A stretch of 64,000 nucleotides of DNA, taken from positions 20,345 to 84,344 of the forward strand of contig JAEZYN010000030.1 of assembly GCA_023419095.1 (NCBI GenBank). Direction: 5' to 3'. Origin of the DNA: Bacteroidota bacterium (GTDB taxonomy: Bacteria > Bacteroidota > Bacteroidia > Flavobacteriales > Weeksellaceae). This document shows, in pieces, positions 9,065 through 17,272 of the stretch; positions within the stretch are counted from its first letter, which is position 1; each line of letters opens with the position of its first letter. A program made the position numbers and the translations under genes. The notes below the pieces were generated by a model that was not told the DNA's origin, ran no database searches, and worked only from the letters and a program-made list of their open reading frames with translations.

Positions 9065-9235
9065 ATGTTCGGATTAATTTTATCAGTGGCGATTTTAGCT
9101 TTTGGGATTTTTCTCAAAATGACCCAAAATCCAGGCTTTGCGCGCTCAAAACGGATGGCGTGGCTGCTGATTGCAACCGGCATCATCACGCTCATCGGCA
9201 GAATATTTATAATGTATCAAAAAGGAGAATTTTAA
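9065..9235 (+). CDS. small membrane protein, 56 residues
   Basis: A short open frame starts with ATG at 9065, 7 bp after the frameshifted gene, and stops at 9233-9235, just before the next gene at 9239. The peptide begins MFGLILSVAILAFGIFLKM and has a second hydrophobic stretch (MAWLLIATGIITLIG), so two membrane segments are likely. No family is recognised. The tight spacing on both sides supports it as a real operon member. Confidence 0.6.
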   Translation: MFGLILSVAILAFGIFLKMTQNPGFARSKRMAWLLIATGIITLIGRIFIMYQKGEF

Positions 9236-9238
9236 AAC

Positions 9239-9625
9239 ATGAAAACATTCACATTGGTTGTAGGTGCCGTTTACGGACTGCTTTCGGTAATATTAGGCGC
9301 TTTTGGTGCGCATGCTTTGAAAAAAGTGTTGTCTGTGGAAAAACTCACCAGTTTTGAGACCGGCGTGCGCTATCAAATGTATTCAGCGCTGTTTTTATTA
9401 ATCGTGGGATATATTTTGAAATTCGAGACGCCAGCTGAAAAATGGATTTCGATTTTGATGATTGCCGGAACCTTTATCTTTTCATTCAGCATTTATCTCT
9501 TGGCGTTCAACGGAGTAAATGGTTTAAACTTCAAGTTTCTTGGACCGATCACACCGCTGGGTGGCCTGATGATGATTATTTCATGGGCGATGCTGATTTT
9601 TTATTTCCTGCGGACAAAGATCTGA
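9239..9625 (+). CDS. DUF423 family membrane protein
   Basis: The 128-residue protein begins MKTFTLVVGAVYGLLSVILGAFGAHALK, the hallmark N-terminus of the DUF423 (YgdD) family, whose members have four membrane helices. A middle segment FETGVRYQMYSALFLL is also typical. Its function is unknown; it is an integral inner-membrane protein. The ATG follows the preceding small gene's stop by 3 bp, so the two are probably co-translated. Confidence 0.85.
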   Translation: MKTFTLVVGAVYGLLSVILGAFGAHALKKVLSVEKLTSFETGVRYQMYSALFLLIVGYILKFETPAEKWISILMIAGTFIFSFSIYLLAFNGVNGLNFKFLGPITPLGGLMMIISWAMLIFYFLRTKI

Positions 9626-9661
9626 TCTTTTTGAAGACAGGATATCAAAAAGGCGGTTACT

Positions 9662-10030
9662 ATGCATAAAAAACGCGTTCTGATTCTTGAAACTGAGATA
9701 GCAGTATCCAGTGTATTGGCGTCAATTTTAAAGGATGAGGGATATCAGTGTATAGTCCGGGAGACTTCCCAGGGACTGCCGGAACTATTGTTGCAGTTTC
9801 GTCCCGCAGGGATATTGATAGCAAGAAGAATTCCTGAACTTGGCGTGGTTAAAGCAATAGAATTAATTCGAAGGAGCCCTTTCGGCAGGCATACCGCAAT
9901 TATTTATTTAACTACTTCGGGTTCAAGCATTGGCGAAGCAAGATCAGCTGGTGCTAATGTCACAATTTTCAAACCGATAGATATAAATAAGCTGCTTTTT
10001 ACTTTGGGAAATTTCACAAATTTAAACTAA
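9662..10030 (+). CDS. receiver-like protein lacking the phospho-acceptor Asp
   Basis: The 122-residue protein has the size and strand pattern of a CheY-like receiver domain: a first strand KRVLILE, a central strand GILIARR, a fourth strand TAIIYLTTS, and a conserved lysine in IFKPIDINKLL. The position that normally holds the phosphorylated Asp (after the third strand) is Ala in ILIARR, and the acidic pocket after the first strand is ETE rather than DD. It is therefore probably a phosphorylation-independent receiver, acting by binding. It sits 36 bp after the DUF423 gene and 5 bp before the next gene. No partner kinase is nearby. Confidence 0.7.
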   Translation: MHKKRVLILETEIAVSSVLASILKDEGYQCIVRETSQGLPELLLQFRPAGILIARRIPELGVVKAIELIRRSPFGRHTAIIYLTTSGSSIGEARSAGANVTIFKPIDINKLLFTLGNFTNLN

Positions 10031-10035
10031 ACCAC

Positions 10036-10293
10036 ATGTTTTTCATCTTCGGCTACAACAAAAAACCGGTGGGCAGGGAGACGCGAAGCATCCGCAAGAA
10101 TGGCTTGAGTGTAAACGCAGTCGTGACTGTTTACAAAACGTACATTGAACTGTTTTTTATTCCGCTCATTCCGCTTGGGAAACGCTACAGCATATACATT
10201 CCGCATACAGACGAGTATTACGAGCAGAGTTTCCGCTCCACGATTCCGGAAGAATATATGGAGGTTTGCAAAGATGTCGGCAGACTGTACTGA
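10036..10293 (+). CDS. short protein of the zinc-ribbon membrane-associated type, without its cysteines
   Basis: The 85-residue product begins MFFIFGYNKKPVG and contains YKTYIELFFIPLIPLGKRYSIY, a layout I associate with small Bacteroidota proteins that carry a zinc ribbon next to an FFIPLIPLG-type segment. Here the usual CxxC pairs are absent and only one Cys remains (CKDVGRLY). The hydrophobic stretch may lie at the membrane. It starts 5 bp after the receiver-like gene, suggesting one transcript. The function is unknown. Confidence 0.65.
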   Translation: MFFIFGYNKKPVGRETRSIRKNGLSVNAVVTVYKTYIELFFIPLIPLGKRYSIYIPHTDEYYEQSFRSTIPEEYMEVCKDVGRLY

Positions 10294-10341
10294 GCGATTT
10301 CTGTAGTTTTTTATAAACGGCTTTGGTTTCAGCGCGAACCT

Positions 10342-10440
10342 GCGCCCCGGGTTGAACGGCCTGTCTGAGCTCTTTTTCTGCGCCGCGCGCCGCGGCGCAG
10401 AAAAAAGCGAGTAGTGAAAGCCGGAAATGGCGCCCAAATT
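10342..10440 (+). repeat. dispersed palindromic repeat, copy 1
   Basis: This copy has a head (GCCCCGGGTTGAACGGCC), the segment TGAGCTCTTTTT, a perfect 15-bp inverted repeat at 10373-10387 and 10391-10405 with a 3-nt loop, then GCGAGTAGTGAAAGCCGG and GGCGCCC as tail. The same head is found at 63954-64000. It lies in the 290-bp gap before sucC, which otherwise shows only a -7-like TAAATTTG at 10538. Confidence 0.75.
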
Positions 10441-10537
10441 TACTGGAACTCCGCAAAAACACATGCCGTAAAGCGCCAAAAACCAAGTGCAGTGCAAACT
10501 TAATTGCTTCAGCACTTCCTACTTACTCCTTTTTTCT

Positions 10538-10545
10538 TAAATTTG
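10538..10545 (+). promoter_or_regulatory. -7 element of sucC
   Basis: TAAATTTG matches TAnnTTTG and ends 38 bp before the sucC ATG. The upstream -33 element is not obvious. Confidence 0.4.
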
Positions 10546-10583
10546 TAAATCTTTAAAAAAAACAATAAATTTAATTCAATAGT

Positions 10584-11780
10584 ATGAATCTTCACGAGTA
10601 TCAGTCAAAAGAGATTTTAGCAAAATATGGCGTTAATATTCAGCGCGGTTTTGTGGCAAACAATGTGGAAGAAGCCGCAGAAGCAGCTGAAAAACTCAAG
10701 GAATTAACCGGCGGTGCCGAAGGATGGGTGGTAAAAGCTCAGGTGCACGCAGGTGGACGCGGAAAAGGCGGTGGCGTGAAGTTTTCACCGAACTTGGATA
10801 AACTGAAAGAAAACGCACAGAACATCATCGGTATGCAGCTTGTGACTCCACAAACTTCTGCTGAAGGTAAGAAAGTACACAGCGTACTGGTTGCTGAAGA
10901 TGTATACTACCCGGGCGAAACTGAAACGAAGGAATTCTACGTTTCTATCCTTTTGGACAGAGCTTTGGGCAAAAACACGGTAGTTTACTCTACTGAAGGT
11001 GGTATGGATATCGAGCATGTTGCCGAAGTTACTCCGCACCTTATCCACAAAGAAGTGATTGATCCTACGGTAGGTCTTCAGGGCTTCCAGGCGCGTAAAA
11101 TCGCTTTCAACTTAGGTTTGGAAGGTAACGCGTTCAAGGATTTTACCAAATTCATTACTTCGCTTTACAACGCATACGTCGGTATCGATGCGTCACTTTT
11201 CGAAATCAATCCGGTACTGAAAACTTCGGACAACAAAATCATCGCTGTTGATGCGAAAGTTACTTTGGATGGTAACGCACTTTTCCGCCACAAAGATCTG
11301 GCTGCGCTTAGAGATACGCGCGAAGAAGATCCGGCAGACGTAGAAGCCGGTGAAGCCGGTCTGAACTTCGTGAAACTTGACGGTGACGTTGCCTGTATGG
11401 TAAACGGTGCCGGTCTTGCCATGGCGACGATGGACATCATCAAACTTTCCGGCGGTAACCCGGCCAACTTCCTTGACGTGGGTGGAACTGCCGATGCAGA
11501 GCGTGTCCAGAAAGCTTTCGGTATCATCCTGAAAGATCCGAACGTAAAAGCAATCCTTATCAATATTTTTGGAGGAATCGTACGTTGCGACCGTGTTGCA
11601 CAGGGTGTAGTAGATGCTTACAACGCAATGGGCAGCCTTCCGGTGCCGCTTATCGTGCGTCTGCAGGGAACCAACGCTGTGGAAGCAAAACAACTGATCG
11701 ACAACTCTGGTTTGCCGGTGCATTCTGCAATTACGCTTGAGGAAGCTGCGAACAAAGTAAAAGAAGTTTTAGGACACTAA
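10584..11780 (+). CDS. sucC: succinyl-CoA synthetase beta subunit (ADP-forming)
   Basis: The 398-residue protein is the beta subunit of the TCA-cycle enzyme that makes succinate and ATP from succinyl-CoA. It opens with the family signature MNLHEYQSKEILAKYGV, has the ATP-grasp segment KAQVHAGGRGKGGGVK near residue 52, SLFEINPVLK near 200 and the C-terminal FGGIVRCDRVAQGV nucleotide-proximal loop. Length matches the family. The alpha subunit gene (sucD) is not adjacent; the gene is followed at once by a terminator, so sucC is monocistronic here. Confidence 0.97.
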   Translation: MNLHEYQSKEILAKYGVNIQRGFVANNVEEAAEAAEKLKELTGGAEGWVVKAQVHAGGRGKGGGVKFSPNLDKLKENAQNIIGMQLVTPQTSAEGKKVHSVLVAEDVYYPGETETKEFYVSILLDRALGKNTVVYSTEGGMDIEHVAEVTPHLIHKEVIDPTVGLQGFQARKIAFNLGLEGNAFKDFTKFITSLYNAYVGIDASLFEINPVLKTSDNKIIAVDAKVTLDGNALFRHKDLAALRDTREEDPADVEAGEAGLNFVKLDGDVACMVNGAGLAMATMDIIKLSGGNPANFLDVGGTADAERVQKAFGIILKDPNVKAILINIFGGIVRCDRVAQGVVDAYNAMGSLPVPLIVRLQGTNAVEAKQLIDNSGLPVHSAITLEEAANKVKEVLGH

Positions 11781-11802
11781 ATTTTTAGTTTAGGATAAAA
11801 GC

Positions 11803-11836
11803 ATCCGTTCAATTTTTATTGAGCGGATTTTTTTTT
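11803..11836 (+). terminator. sucC terminator
   Basis: ATCCGTTCAA pairs with TTGAGCGGAT (one G-U pair) around a short T-rich loop and runs into nine T residues. Confidence 0.85.
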
Positions 11837-11837
11837 G

Positions 11838-11913
11838 GAGCTGTTTCCGGCTCTCCACTGTATCTTTTTCTCCTCGTTCCTCGTCAAAAAAGGATGCCGT
11901 TGCGATCCGGGCT
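11838..11913 (-). repeat. dispersed palindromic repeat, copy 2
   Basis: Read on the minus strand it has the family head AGCCCGGATCGCAACGGCAT, a variable hairpin (CTTTTTTGACGAG / CTCGTTCC region) and the tail GTGGAGAGCCGGAAA. It starts 2 bp after the sucC terminator and precedes the RNase P promoter. Confidence 0.65.
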
Positions 11914-11951
11914 ACGTGCCCCGAACTACCCCAACTTTTTTACAAAAAGAC

Positions 11952-11959
11952 TATCTTTG
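11952..11959 (+). promoter_or_regulatory. -7 element of the RNase P RNA gene
   Basis: TATCTTTG is a perfect TAnnTTTG match. It ends 4 bp before the predicted RNA 5' end at about 11964, the expected spacing for transcription start. Confidence 0.6.
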
Positions 11960-11963
11960 CCCT

Positions 11964-12293
11964 CCACAAGAAGAACGGCCTGTTGATTCCAATTTATTTG
12001 GGGTAGGAAAGTCCGGACACCACAGAGCAGCAAAGCGGGTAACGCCCGCCGGTCGCGAGATGAGGACCAGTGCAACAGAAAGGATGTATATTAATTTATA
12101 GTGAAATCAGGTAAACTCTTTGCGGTGCAATGTTAAGTATATCGGATTTCCCGGTTCGCCGGGATAGGAGTGGCTCGCTCCAAAAACCGAGGGGTAAGCA
12201 GCTAAAGTTTTGCAGCAATGTTAAACGCAGATAAATAACAGGCACTTTCGCTTCGGCGAATTTACAGAATCCGGCTTACAGTTTTTCTTGTGG
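11964..12293 (+). ncRNA. rnpB: RNase P RNA, bacterial type A
   Basis: This is the catalytic RNA of RNase P, which trims 5' leaders from tRNA precursors. The conserved core GGAAAGTCCGGACACCA lies near 12005 and its partner ACAGAATCCGGCTTA near 12264. The ends pair as helix P1: CCACAAGAA at 11964-11972 with TTCTTGTGG at 12285-12293. Internal GC-rich helices around CGGTTCGCCG and CGCTTCGGCG fit the type A fold. It is followed by T residues and a second hairpin. The length, about 330 nt, is normal. Confidence 0.95.
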
Positions 12294-12309
12294 TTTTTAA
12301 TAGAAAACA

Positions 12310-12340
12310 AAAAGCAGAAATTTAGGTTTCTGCTTTTCTT
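12310..12340. terminator. bidirectional terminator between rnpB and the PPK2 gene
   Basis: AAAAGCAGAAA and TTTCTGCTTTT form an 11-bp stem with a 6-nt loop. Flanking A and T runs let it work on both strands. The PPK2 stop codon lies at 12343-12345. Confidence 0.8.
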
Positions 12341-12342
12341 AT

Positions 12343-13212
12343 TTATTCTTTTTCCAATTGAGATTTTGCATCATCCAACTTCTGTTGCTCTTCTTTGGCC
12401 AATTTCGGGAATTTCAAATTCATGTTTTGCAGCGAATCAATGATGATTCGAATGGCGGCCACACGTGCAAACCATTTGTCATCCGCCGGAATCACAAACC
12501 AAGGCGCATGATCTTTTGAAGTCTCGTTGATGGCTCTTTCATAGGCTTCCATATACTCATCCCAAAGTTTTCTTTCGCTAAGGTCGCCGGCTGCAAATTT
12601 CCAGTTTTTCTCAGGCTCGTTGATGCGGTCCAGAAAGCGTTTTTTCTGTTCTTTCTTTGAGACGTTAAGGAAGATCTTGATGATTTTAGTACCATTCTGC
12701 GTCAGGTGTTTCTCGAAATTCCGGATGCTTTCATATCGGTTTTCCCAGAATTCTTCGTCAAAATCCGAAACAGAATCCCACACGTTTTCATTTAGATTAT
12801 ATTCAGGATGAACTTTGCAGACTAGCACGCTTTCATAATGACTTCGGTTAAAAATCCCGATTTTACCTTTCTCCGGCAGTGCGACGTAATGTCTCCATAA
12901 AAAGTCGTGCGAATATTCTTTTGAGCTCGGTGACTTGAAACTATGCACCTCACAGCCCTGCGGATTCACGCCGCCGAAAACATGTTCGATCAGTGAATCT
13001 TTTCCGGCGGCATCCATCGCCTGCAGTACAACGAGTAAAGATTGGCTACCGTCTGCGTACAGTTTTTCCTGCAGTTCGCGCAGTTTTTCTTTTTCGGTTT
13101 CCAGCATTTCTCTTCCCTGCTTTTTCGTCAGGTCACCATTGTATTCCGTGTCAGTGGCGGATATTGAAAATTCACTTTTAATAATAAAATCATCGCTGAA
13201 ATTGAGATCCAT
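12343..13212 (-). CDS. polyphosphate kinase 2 family protein
   Basis: The 289-residue protein belongs to the PPK2 family, which transfers phosphate between polyphosphate and nucleotides and is unrelated to PPK1. The Walker A-like loop reads AMDAAGKDS (about 65-73), and the lid/Walker B region GIFNRSHYESVLV follows near residue 125. The C-terminal EYMEAYERAINETS and APWFVIPADDKWFAR are also characteristic. Length suits a single-domain class I or III enzyme. The nucleotide preference (AMP, ADP or GDP) cannot be read. It converges on rnpB with a shared terminator. Confidence 0.9.
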   Translation of the reverse strand: MDLNFSDDFIIKSEFSISATDTEYNGDLTKKQGREMLETEKEKLRELQEKLYADGSQSLLVVLQAMDAAGKDSLIEHVFGGVNPQGCEVHSFKSPSSKEYSHDFLWRHYVALPEKGKIGIFNRSHYESVLVCKVHPEYNLNENVWDSVSDFDEEFWENRYESIRNFEKHLTQNGTKIIKIFLNVSKKEQKKRFLDRINEPEKNWKFAAGDLSERKLWDEYMEAYERAINETSKDHAPWFVIPADDKWFARVAAIRIIIDSLQNMNLKFPKLAKEEQQKLDDAKSQLEKE

Positions 13213-13294
13213 ATTTCCTTATTTTCATTAAAAATATAAAAAAATCACTCCCATACGGAAGTGATCTGTGTGATTTTTTATTTTAAAGCTTTTC

Positions 13295-13771
13295 TTATTT
13301 TGCTTTCTTTCTCTCAGCTTTCACAGCAGAGACAGGCGCAGGTTTTACAGAAAGTTGTGCTGCAGGAGCGGCGACAGCGGCATCAGCTGCTACAGTGGCA
13401 GTTACAGCGGGCTCCACGGTGCCTTTAATGTTAATTACTGAACGGCTGTTTGCCGGATCATTTGAATATACCTCGATGATTTTAGCGAATGGACCTACGA
13501 TTTTTGTGTCGTAACCTACCTTCAACTGAGCTGTTTTTCCTGGCATGATGGGATCCTGGCTCCATTCAGGAGTAGTGCATCCACAAGATGCCTGAACTTT
13601 CGAAATGATCAGGGGTTTGTCGCCCGTGTTTTTCACGGTGAACATTCTGTGACCTTCAGATCCCGCTTTCACGGTTCCGTAATCAAAAGTGGTTTTATCG
13701 AAAGAAATGGTTTGTGCTGTTGCGAATGCGAAAGATGCAGTTAAAAACAAACCTGCGAAAATCTTTTTCAT
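13295..13771 (-). CDS. exported DUF1573 domain protein
   Basis: I place the start at the ATG at 13771 (MKKIFAGLFLTASFAFATAQ), a clean signal peptide; the open frame runs 34 codons further upstream without support. The mature 139 residues contain a DUF1573 immunoglobulin-like domain with FDYGTVKAGSEGHRMFTVKN and the conserved VQASCGCTTPEW motif with its CGC cysteines. The tail (about residues 125-158) is Ala/Pro/Lys rich and low in complexity. DUF1573 proteins are common periplasmic or surface proteins in Bacteroidota with no fixed function. It is divergent from valS. Confidence 0.85.
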   Translation of the reverse strand: MKKIFAGLFLTASFAFATAQTISFDKTTFDYGTVKAGSEGHRMFTVKNTGDKPLIISKVQASCGCTTPEWSQDPIMPGKTAQLKVGYDTKIVGPFAKIIEVYSNDPANSRSVINIKGTVEPAVTATVAADAAVAAPAAQLSVKPAPVSAVKAERKKAK

Positions 13772-13862
13772 ATTTTTAATTGTTTTATGGTTCGGGTTTC
13801 TTATATTTTGAGAGACAAAGTTAAAAATTATTTCCACATCGGGATAATTTTTTTTATTTGAG

Positions 13863-13870
13863 TACTTTTG
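13863..13870 (+). promoter_or_regulatory. -7 element of valS
   Basis: TACTTTTG fits TAnnTTTG and ends 29 bp before the valS ATG. Confidence 0.45.
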
Positions 13871-13899
13871 CACCTAATACCGAGTAAACAACAGATTCT

Positions 13900-16518
13900 A
13901 TGCAGCTTTCCGAGAAGTACAGCCCGACAGAAACCGAAAATAAATGGTACCGTTACTGGCTGGAAAATAATTATTTTCATTCCGAACCCAACGAAAAACC
14001 ACCATACACCATTGTGATTCCACCGCCAAACGTGACCGGAATTCTGCATATGGGCCATATGCTGAACAACACCATTCAGGATGTGTTGGTGCGGCGAGCG
14101 CGAATGCAGGGGTTCAATGCCTGCTGGGTTCCGGGTACCGATCACGCCTCGATTGCTACTGAAGCGAAAGTGGTTACAAAACTGAAAGAAGAAGGCATCA
14201 ATAAATCTGAAATTTCGCGCGAAGAGTTTCTGAAACATGCCTGGGATTGGACCAATAATTACGGCGGAACCATTCTGGAACAGCTGAAAAAGCTGGGTTG
14301 CTCCTGCGACTGGGAGCGCACACGTTTCACAATGGAACCTAAAATGTCTCAGCAGGTCATCAAATCTTTTGTTGATCTCTATAATAAAGGACTCATCTAC
14401 CGCGGTTACCGGATGGTGAACTGGGATCCGGAGGCCAAAACCAATATTTCTGATGAAGAAGTGATCTTCAAAGAGCAGAATGGAAAGCTTTATTATTTAA
14501 AATATAAAATTGAAGGTTCTGAAGATTTTCTATCGGTAGCGACAACGCGTCCCGAAACCATTTTCGGTGATACGGCGGTATGCATCAATCCAAACGATGA
14601 AAGATATGCGCACCTGAAAGGAAAGAAAGTGATCGTGCCAATTGCGAACCGTTCAATTCCGGTAATCGAAGATGAATATGTTGATATCGAATTCGGCACG
14701 GGCGCGTTGAAAATTACGCCGGCACACGACCTGAACGATTACGAAATCGGCCAACGACATCAGTTGCAGATGATTGATTCCTTGGATGATGACGCTAATC
14801 TGAACGCTCACGGTCTTCACTACGAGGGCAAAAACCGTTTCGAAGTGCGCAAGATGATCGCGAAGGAACTGGAGGAGAAAGGACTTTTGCTTAAAGCTGA
14901 AGATTATGTGAACAAAGTAGGGACTTCCGAAAGGACGGGCGCCGTAATTGAACCGAAAGTGTCGATTCAGTGGTTTCTGAAAATGTCTGAAATTGCAAAA
15001 CCTGCACTCGATGTAGTAATGAATGATGAGATCAAATTCCATCCTGAAAAATTTAAGAACACCTATAAACACTGGATGGAAAACATCCGCGACTGGAATA
15101 TCTCACGCCAGCTTTGGTGGGGACAGCAGATTCCCGCGTACTTTTATGGGGAAGGTGAAAACGATTTTGTGGTCGCGGAAACGGTTGCGGAAGCACTTGA
15201 ACTCGCAAAGGAAAAATCTCAAAACCCAAATCTTCAAATCTCAGATCTCCGTCAGGATGAGGATGCACTGGACACGTGGTTCTCTTCATGGCTGTGGCCG
15301 ATCTCTGTTTTTGACGGAATGCTGGACGACGAAAACAGCGATATCAACTACTATTATCCGACTTCAGATTTGGTGACAGGTCCGGATATTATCTTTTTCT
15401 GGGTAGCTCGGATGATTATGGCCGGCATTGAATACCGAAAGGAAGTTCCGTTTAAAAATGTTTACTTCACCGGGATTGTACGTGATAAGCAGCGCCGCAA
15501 GATGTCAAAATCGCTGGGCAACTCACCGGATCCGATTGAACTGATCGAAAAGTATGGCGCAGACGGTGTTCGTGTGGGAATTTTGTTAAGTTCGGCTGCC
15601 GGAAACGATTTGCTTTTCGATGAGGACCTGATGCTGCAGGGCCGAAATTTTGCCACAAAAATCTGGAATGCCTATCGCCTGATTCAGGGTTGGAACACGG
15701 ATGAAAATTTAAAACCAAACAAATCTGACGTTCAGGCGATCGAGTGGTTTGGCCAGCAAATGAATAAAACAATCGCGGAGATTGCCGACCAATTTGAAAA
15801 ATTCCGGATTTCAGATGCGCTGCATCTGATTTACAAACTGGTTTGGGACGATTTCTGCGCATGGTATCTTGAGGCCGTGAAACCGGCATTTGGTCAGCCG
15901 GTGTCACAGGAAGTTTACGATCAGACAATTGCCTATTTTGAGGAACTGATGAAGCTTCTGCACCCGTTCATGCCGTTCCTGTCTGAAGAACTTTGGCAGA
16001 ATATCACAACTCGAACTGCTGATAACGCGTTGGTAATCACGCAGCAGAGTAAAGGTGGCGACTTCAGCAAAGACATTCTTGATAATTTTGAATTTGCAAA
16101 AGAAATAATTTCAGGCGTACGGAATTACCGTCAAAGCAAGGGAATCTCGCCGCGAGAAGCCGCGGAGATTTTTACGGGTGCTGAGCATTTTGAGAATGAA
16201 GATCTGGTGAAGAAATTAGCCAATATTTCAGACATTCATTATGCTCAGAAAACCGATAAACCAAGCTTTACATTTTTAATCGGTTCCAATGAAATTTCAA
16301 TTCCACTCAGTGACAACCTCGATCTGTCAGAAGAAAAAGCAAAAACCGAAGATGAAATTAAATACCTCAAAGGTTTCCTGATCTCGGTTGACAAAAAACT
16401 TTCAAATGAAAAATTTGTGGCCAATGCAAAACCTGAAATCGTAGAATCTGAACGTAAAAAACAGCGCGATGCACAGGACAAAATTGCCCTTCTCGAAGCG
16501 AAACTGAAGACTTTATAA
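13900..16518 (+). CDS. valS: valyl-tRNA synthetase
   Basis: This class I synthetase charges tRNA-Val with valine. The 872-residue protein has the HIGH motif as HMGH (50-53) within PPPNVTGILHMGHML and the KMSKS motif (534-538), with an editing domain between them (ATTRPETIFGDTA near 215). The C-terminal coiled coil (about 810-872, EEKAKTEDEIKYLKG) is typical of bacterial ValRS. Length matches. It is followed after 12 bp by a DUF4241 gene that may share the transcript. Confidence 0.97.
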   Translation: MQLSEKYSPTETENKWYRYWLENNYFHSEPNEKPPYTIVIPPPNVTGILHMGHMLNNTIQDVLVRRARMQGFNACWVPGTDHASIATEAKVVTKLKEEGINKSEISREEFLKHAWDWTNNYGGTILEQLKKLGCSCDWERTRFTMEPKMSQQVIKSFVDLYNKGLIYRGYRMVNWDPEAKTNISDEEVIFKEQNGKLYYLKYKIEGSEDFLSVATTRPETIFGDTAVCINPNDERYAHLKGKKVIVPIANRSIPVIEDEYVDIEFGTGALKITPAHDLNDYEIGQRHQLQMIDSLDDDANLNAHGLHYEGKNRFEVRKMIAKELEEKGLLLKAEDYVNKVGTSERTGAVIEPKVSIQWFLKMSEIAKPALDVVMNDEIKFHPEKFKNTYKHWMENIRDWNISRQLWWGQQIPAYFYGEGENDFVVAETVAEALELAKEKSQNPNLQISDLRQDEDALDTWFSSWLWPISVFDGMLDDENSDINYYYPTSDLVTGPDIIFFWVARMIMAGIEYRKEVPFKNVYFTGIVRDKQRRKMSKSLGNSPDPIELIEKYGADGVRVGILLSSAAGNDLLFDEDLMLQGRNFATKIWNAYRLIQGWNTDENLKPNKSDVQAIEWFGQQMNKTIAEIADQFEKFRISDALHLIYKLVWDDFCAWYLEAVKPAFGQPVSQEVYDQTIAYFEELMKLLHPFMPFLSEELWQNITTRTADNALVITQQSKGGDFSKDILDNFEFAKEIISGVRNYRQSKGISPREAAEIFTGAEHFENEDLVKKLANISDIHYAQKTDKPSFTFLIGSNEISIPLSDNLDLSEEKAKTEDEIKYLKGFLISVDKKLSNEKFVANAKPEIVESERKKQRDAQDKIALLEAKLKTL

Positions 16519-16530
16519 TATTAAAATACC

Positions 16531-17175
16531 ATGATTCACCTCGAAAACATTGCCCGGCTCTTCAGCAAAAATTTTGTGGAAAATCCTGTTCTTGAGACTT
16601 TCGATGCCGGTACAATATATCTTTCCAGTGGAAAACTTGTCGCCTGCGATCCTGTCTTAACCAATGACATGGCGCCGTTCGATACTGTTTTTCCTGTGGG
16701 AGAATTTCCGGTTTTGGTTCACAAAGAGCGTGAAAGCAACTGCATCGCCTATACCGAAATTGTCTTCAGCGATTCGCCCGCTGTGAAATGGCAGCTGGCC
16801 ACCACCGATTCTCAAAATATTCAGGACCTGAAAGGTGAGGAAATCTATGGCTATCCTGTTGAAAGTGGAATGGGTTGCTTTATGGATACGGATACACAAA
16901 TAAGTTTGGGGAAGTTGGAACTTAGGCTTTTCCACCGGAAAGGTGCCGATTTCATGGGTATTTACGAAGAGTTTTTCCATGAACATTTTTTCAATGAGGA
17001 CGGCGCAATCGATCAGTATGCGATTTTAAAACCTGATGACGCGGCAAAAGGAAATATTTTCGCCTTCGAAACCGGTTATGGCGAAGGATTTTACGGTAGT
17101 TACATCGGTTTTGGATCCAAAGGTGAGCCGGTAAAGATTGTAACCGAATTCATTGAGATTTTGGCGGAAAAGTAA
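16531..17175 (+). CDS. DUF4241 domain protein
   Basis: The 214-residue cytoplasmic protein matches the DUF4241 pattern: LSSGKLVACDPVL, then FPVLVHKERESNCIAYTEIVFSD, then GYPVESGMGCFMD with conserved Gly-Met-Gly-Cys, and a C-terminal FETGYGEGFYGSYIGFG. The family is uncharacterised and sometimes linked to immunity or polymorphic toxin loci, but nothing of that kind is seen here. No signal peptide is present. The 12-bp gap after valS suggests co-transcription. Confidence 0.8.
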   Translation: MIHLENIARLFSKNFVENPVLETFDAGTIYLSSGKLVACDPVLTNDMAPFDTVFPVGEFPVLVHKERESNCIAYTEIVFSDSPAVKWQLATTDSQNIQDLKGEEIYGYPVESGMGCFMDTDTQISLGKLELRLFHRKGADFMGIYEEFFHEHFFNEDGAIDQYAILKPDDAAKGNIFAFETGYGEGFYGSYIGFGSKGEPVKIVTEFIEILAEK

Positions 17176-17272
17176 AATACACTTTTAAATCATAAACTCT
17201 TATAAAATCAATAGATTTGTAAAAGCGTCGCCAGATATTTCATAATTGACGGTCGTTTAAATTTTTTGATTC

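Noticed and set aside
11835..12101. An 88-residue open frame overlapping the RNase P RNA
   Set aside because: It lies across a repeat and the rnpB 5' half, which explains the conserved sequence, and has no protein similarity.
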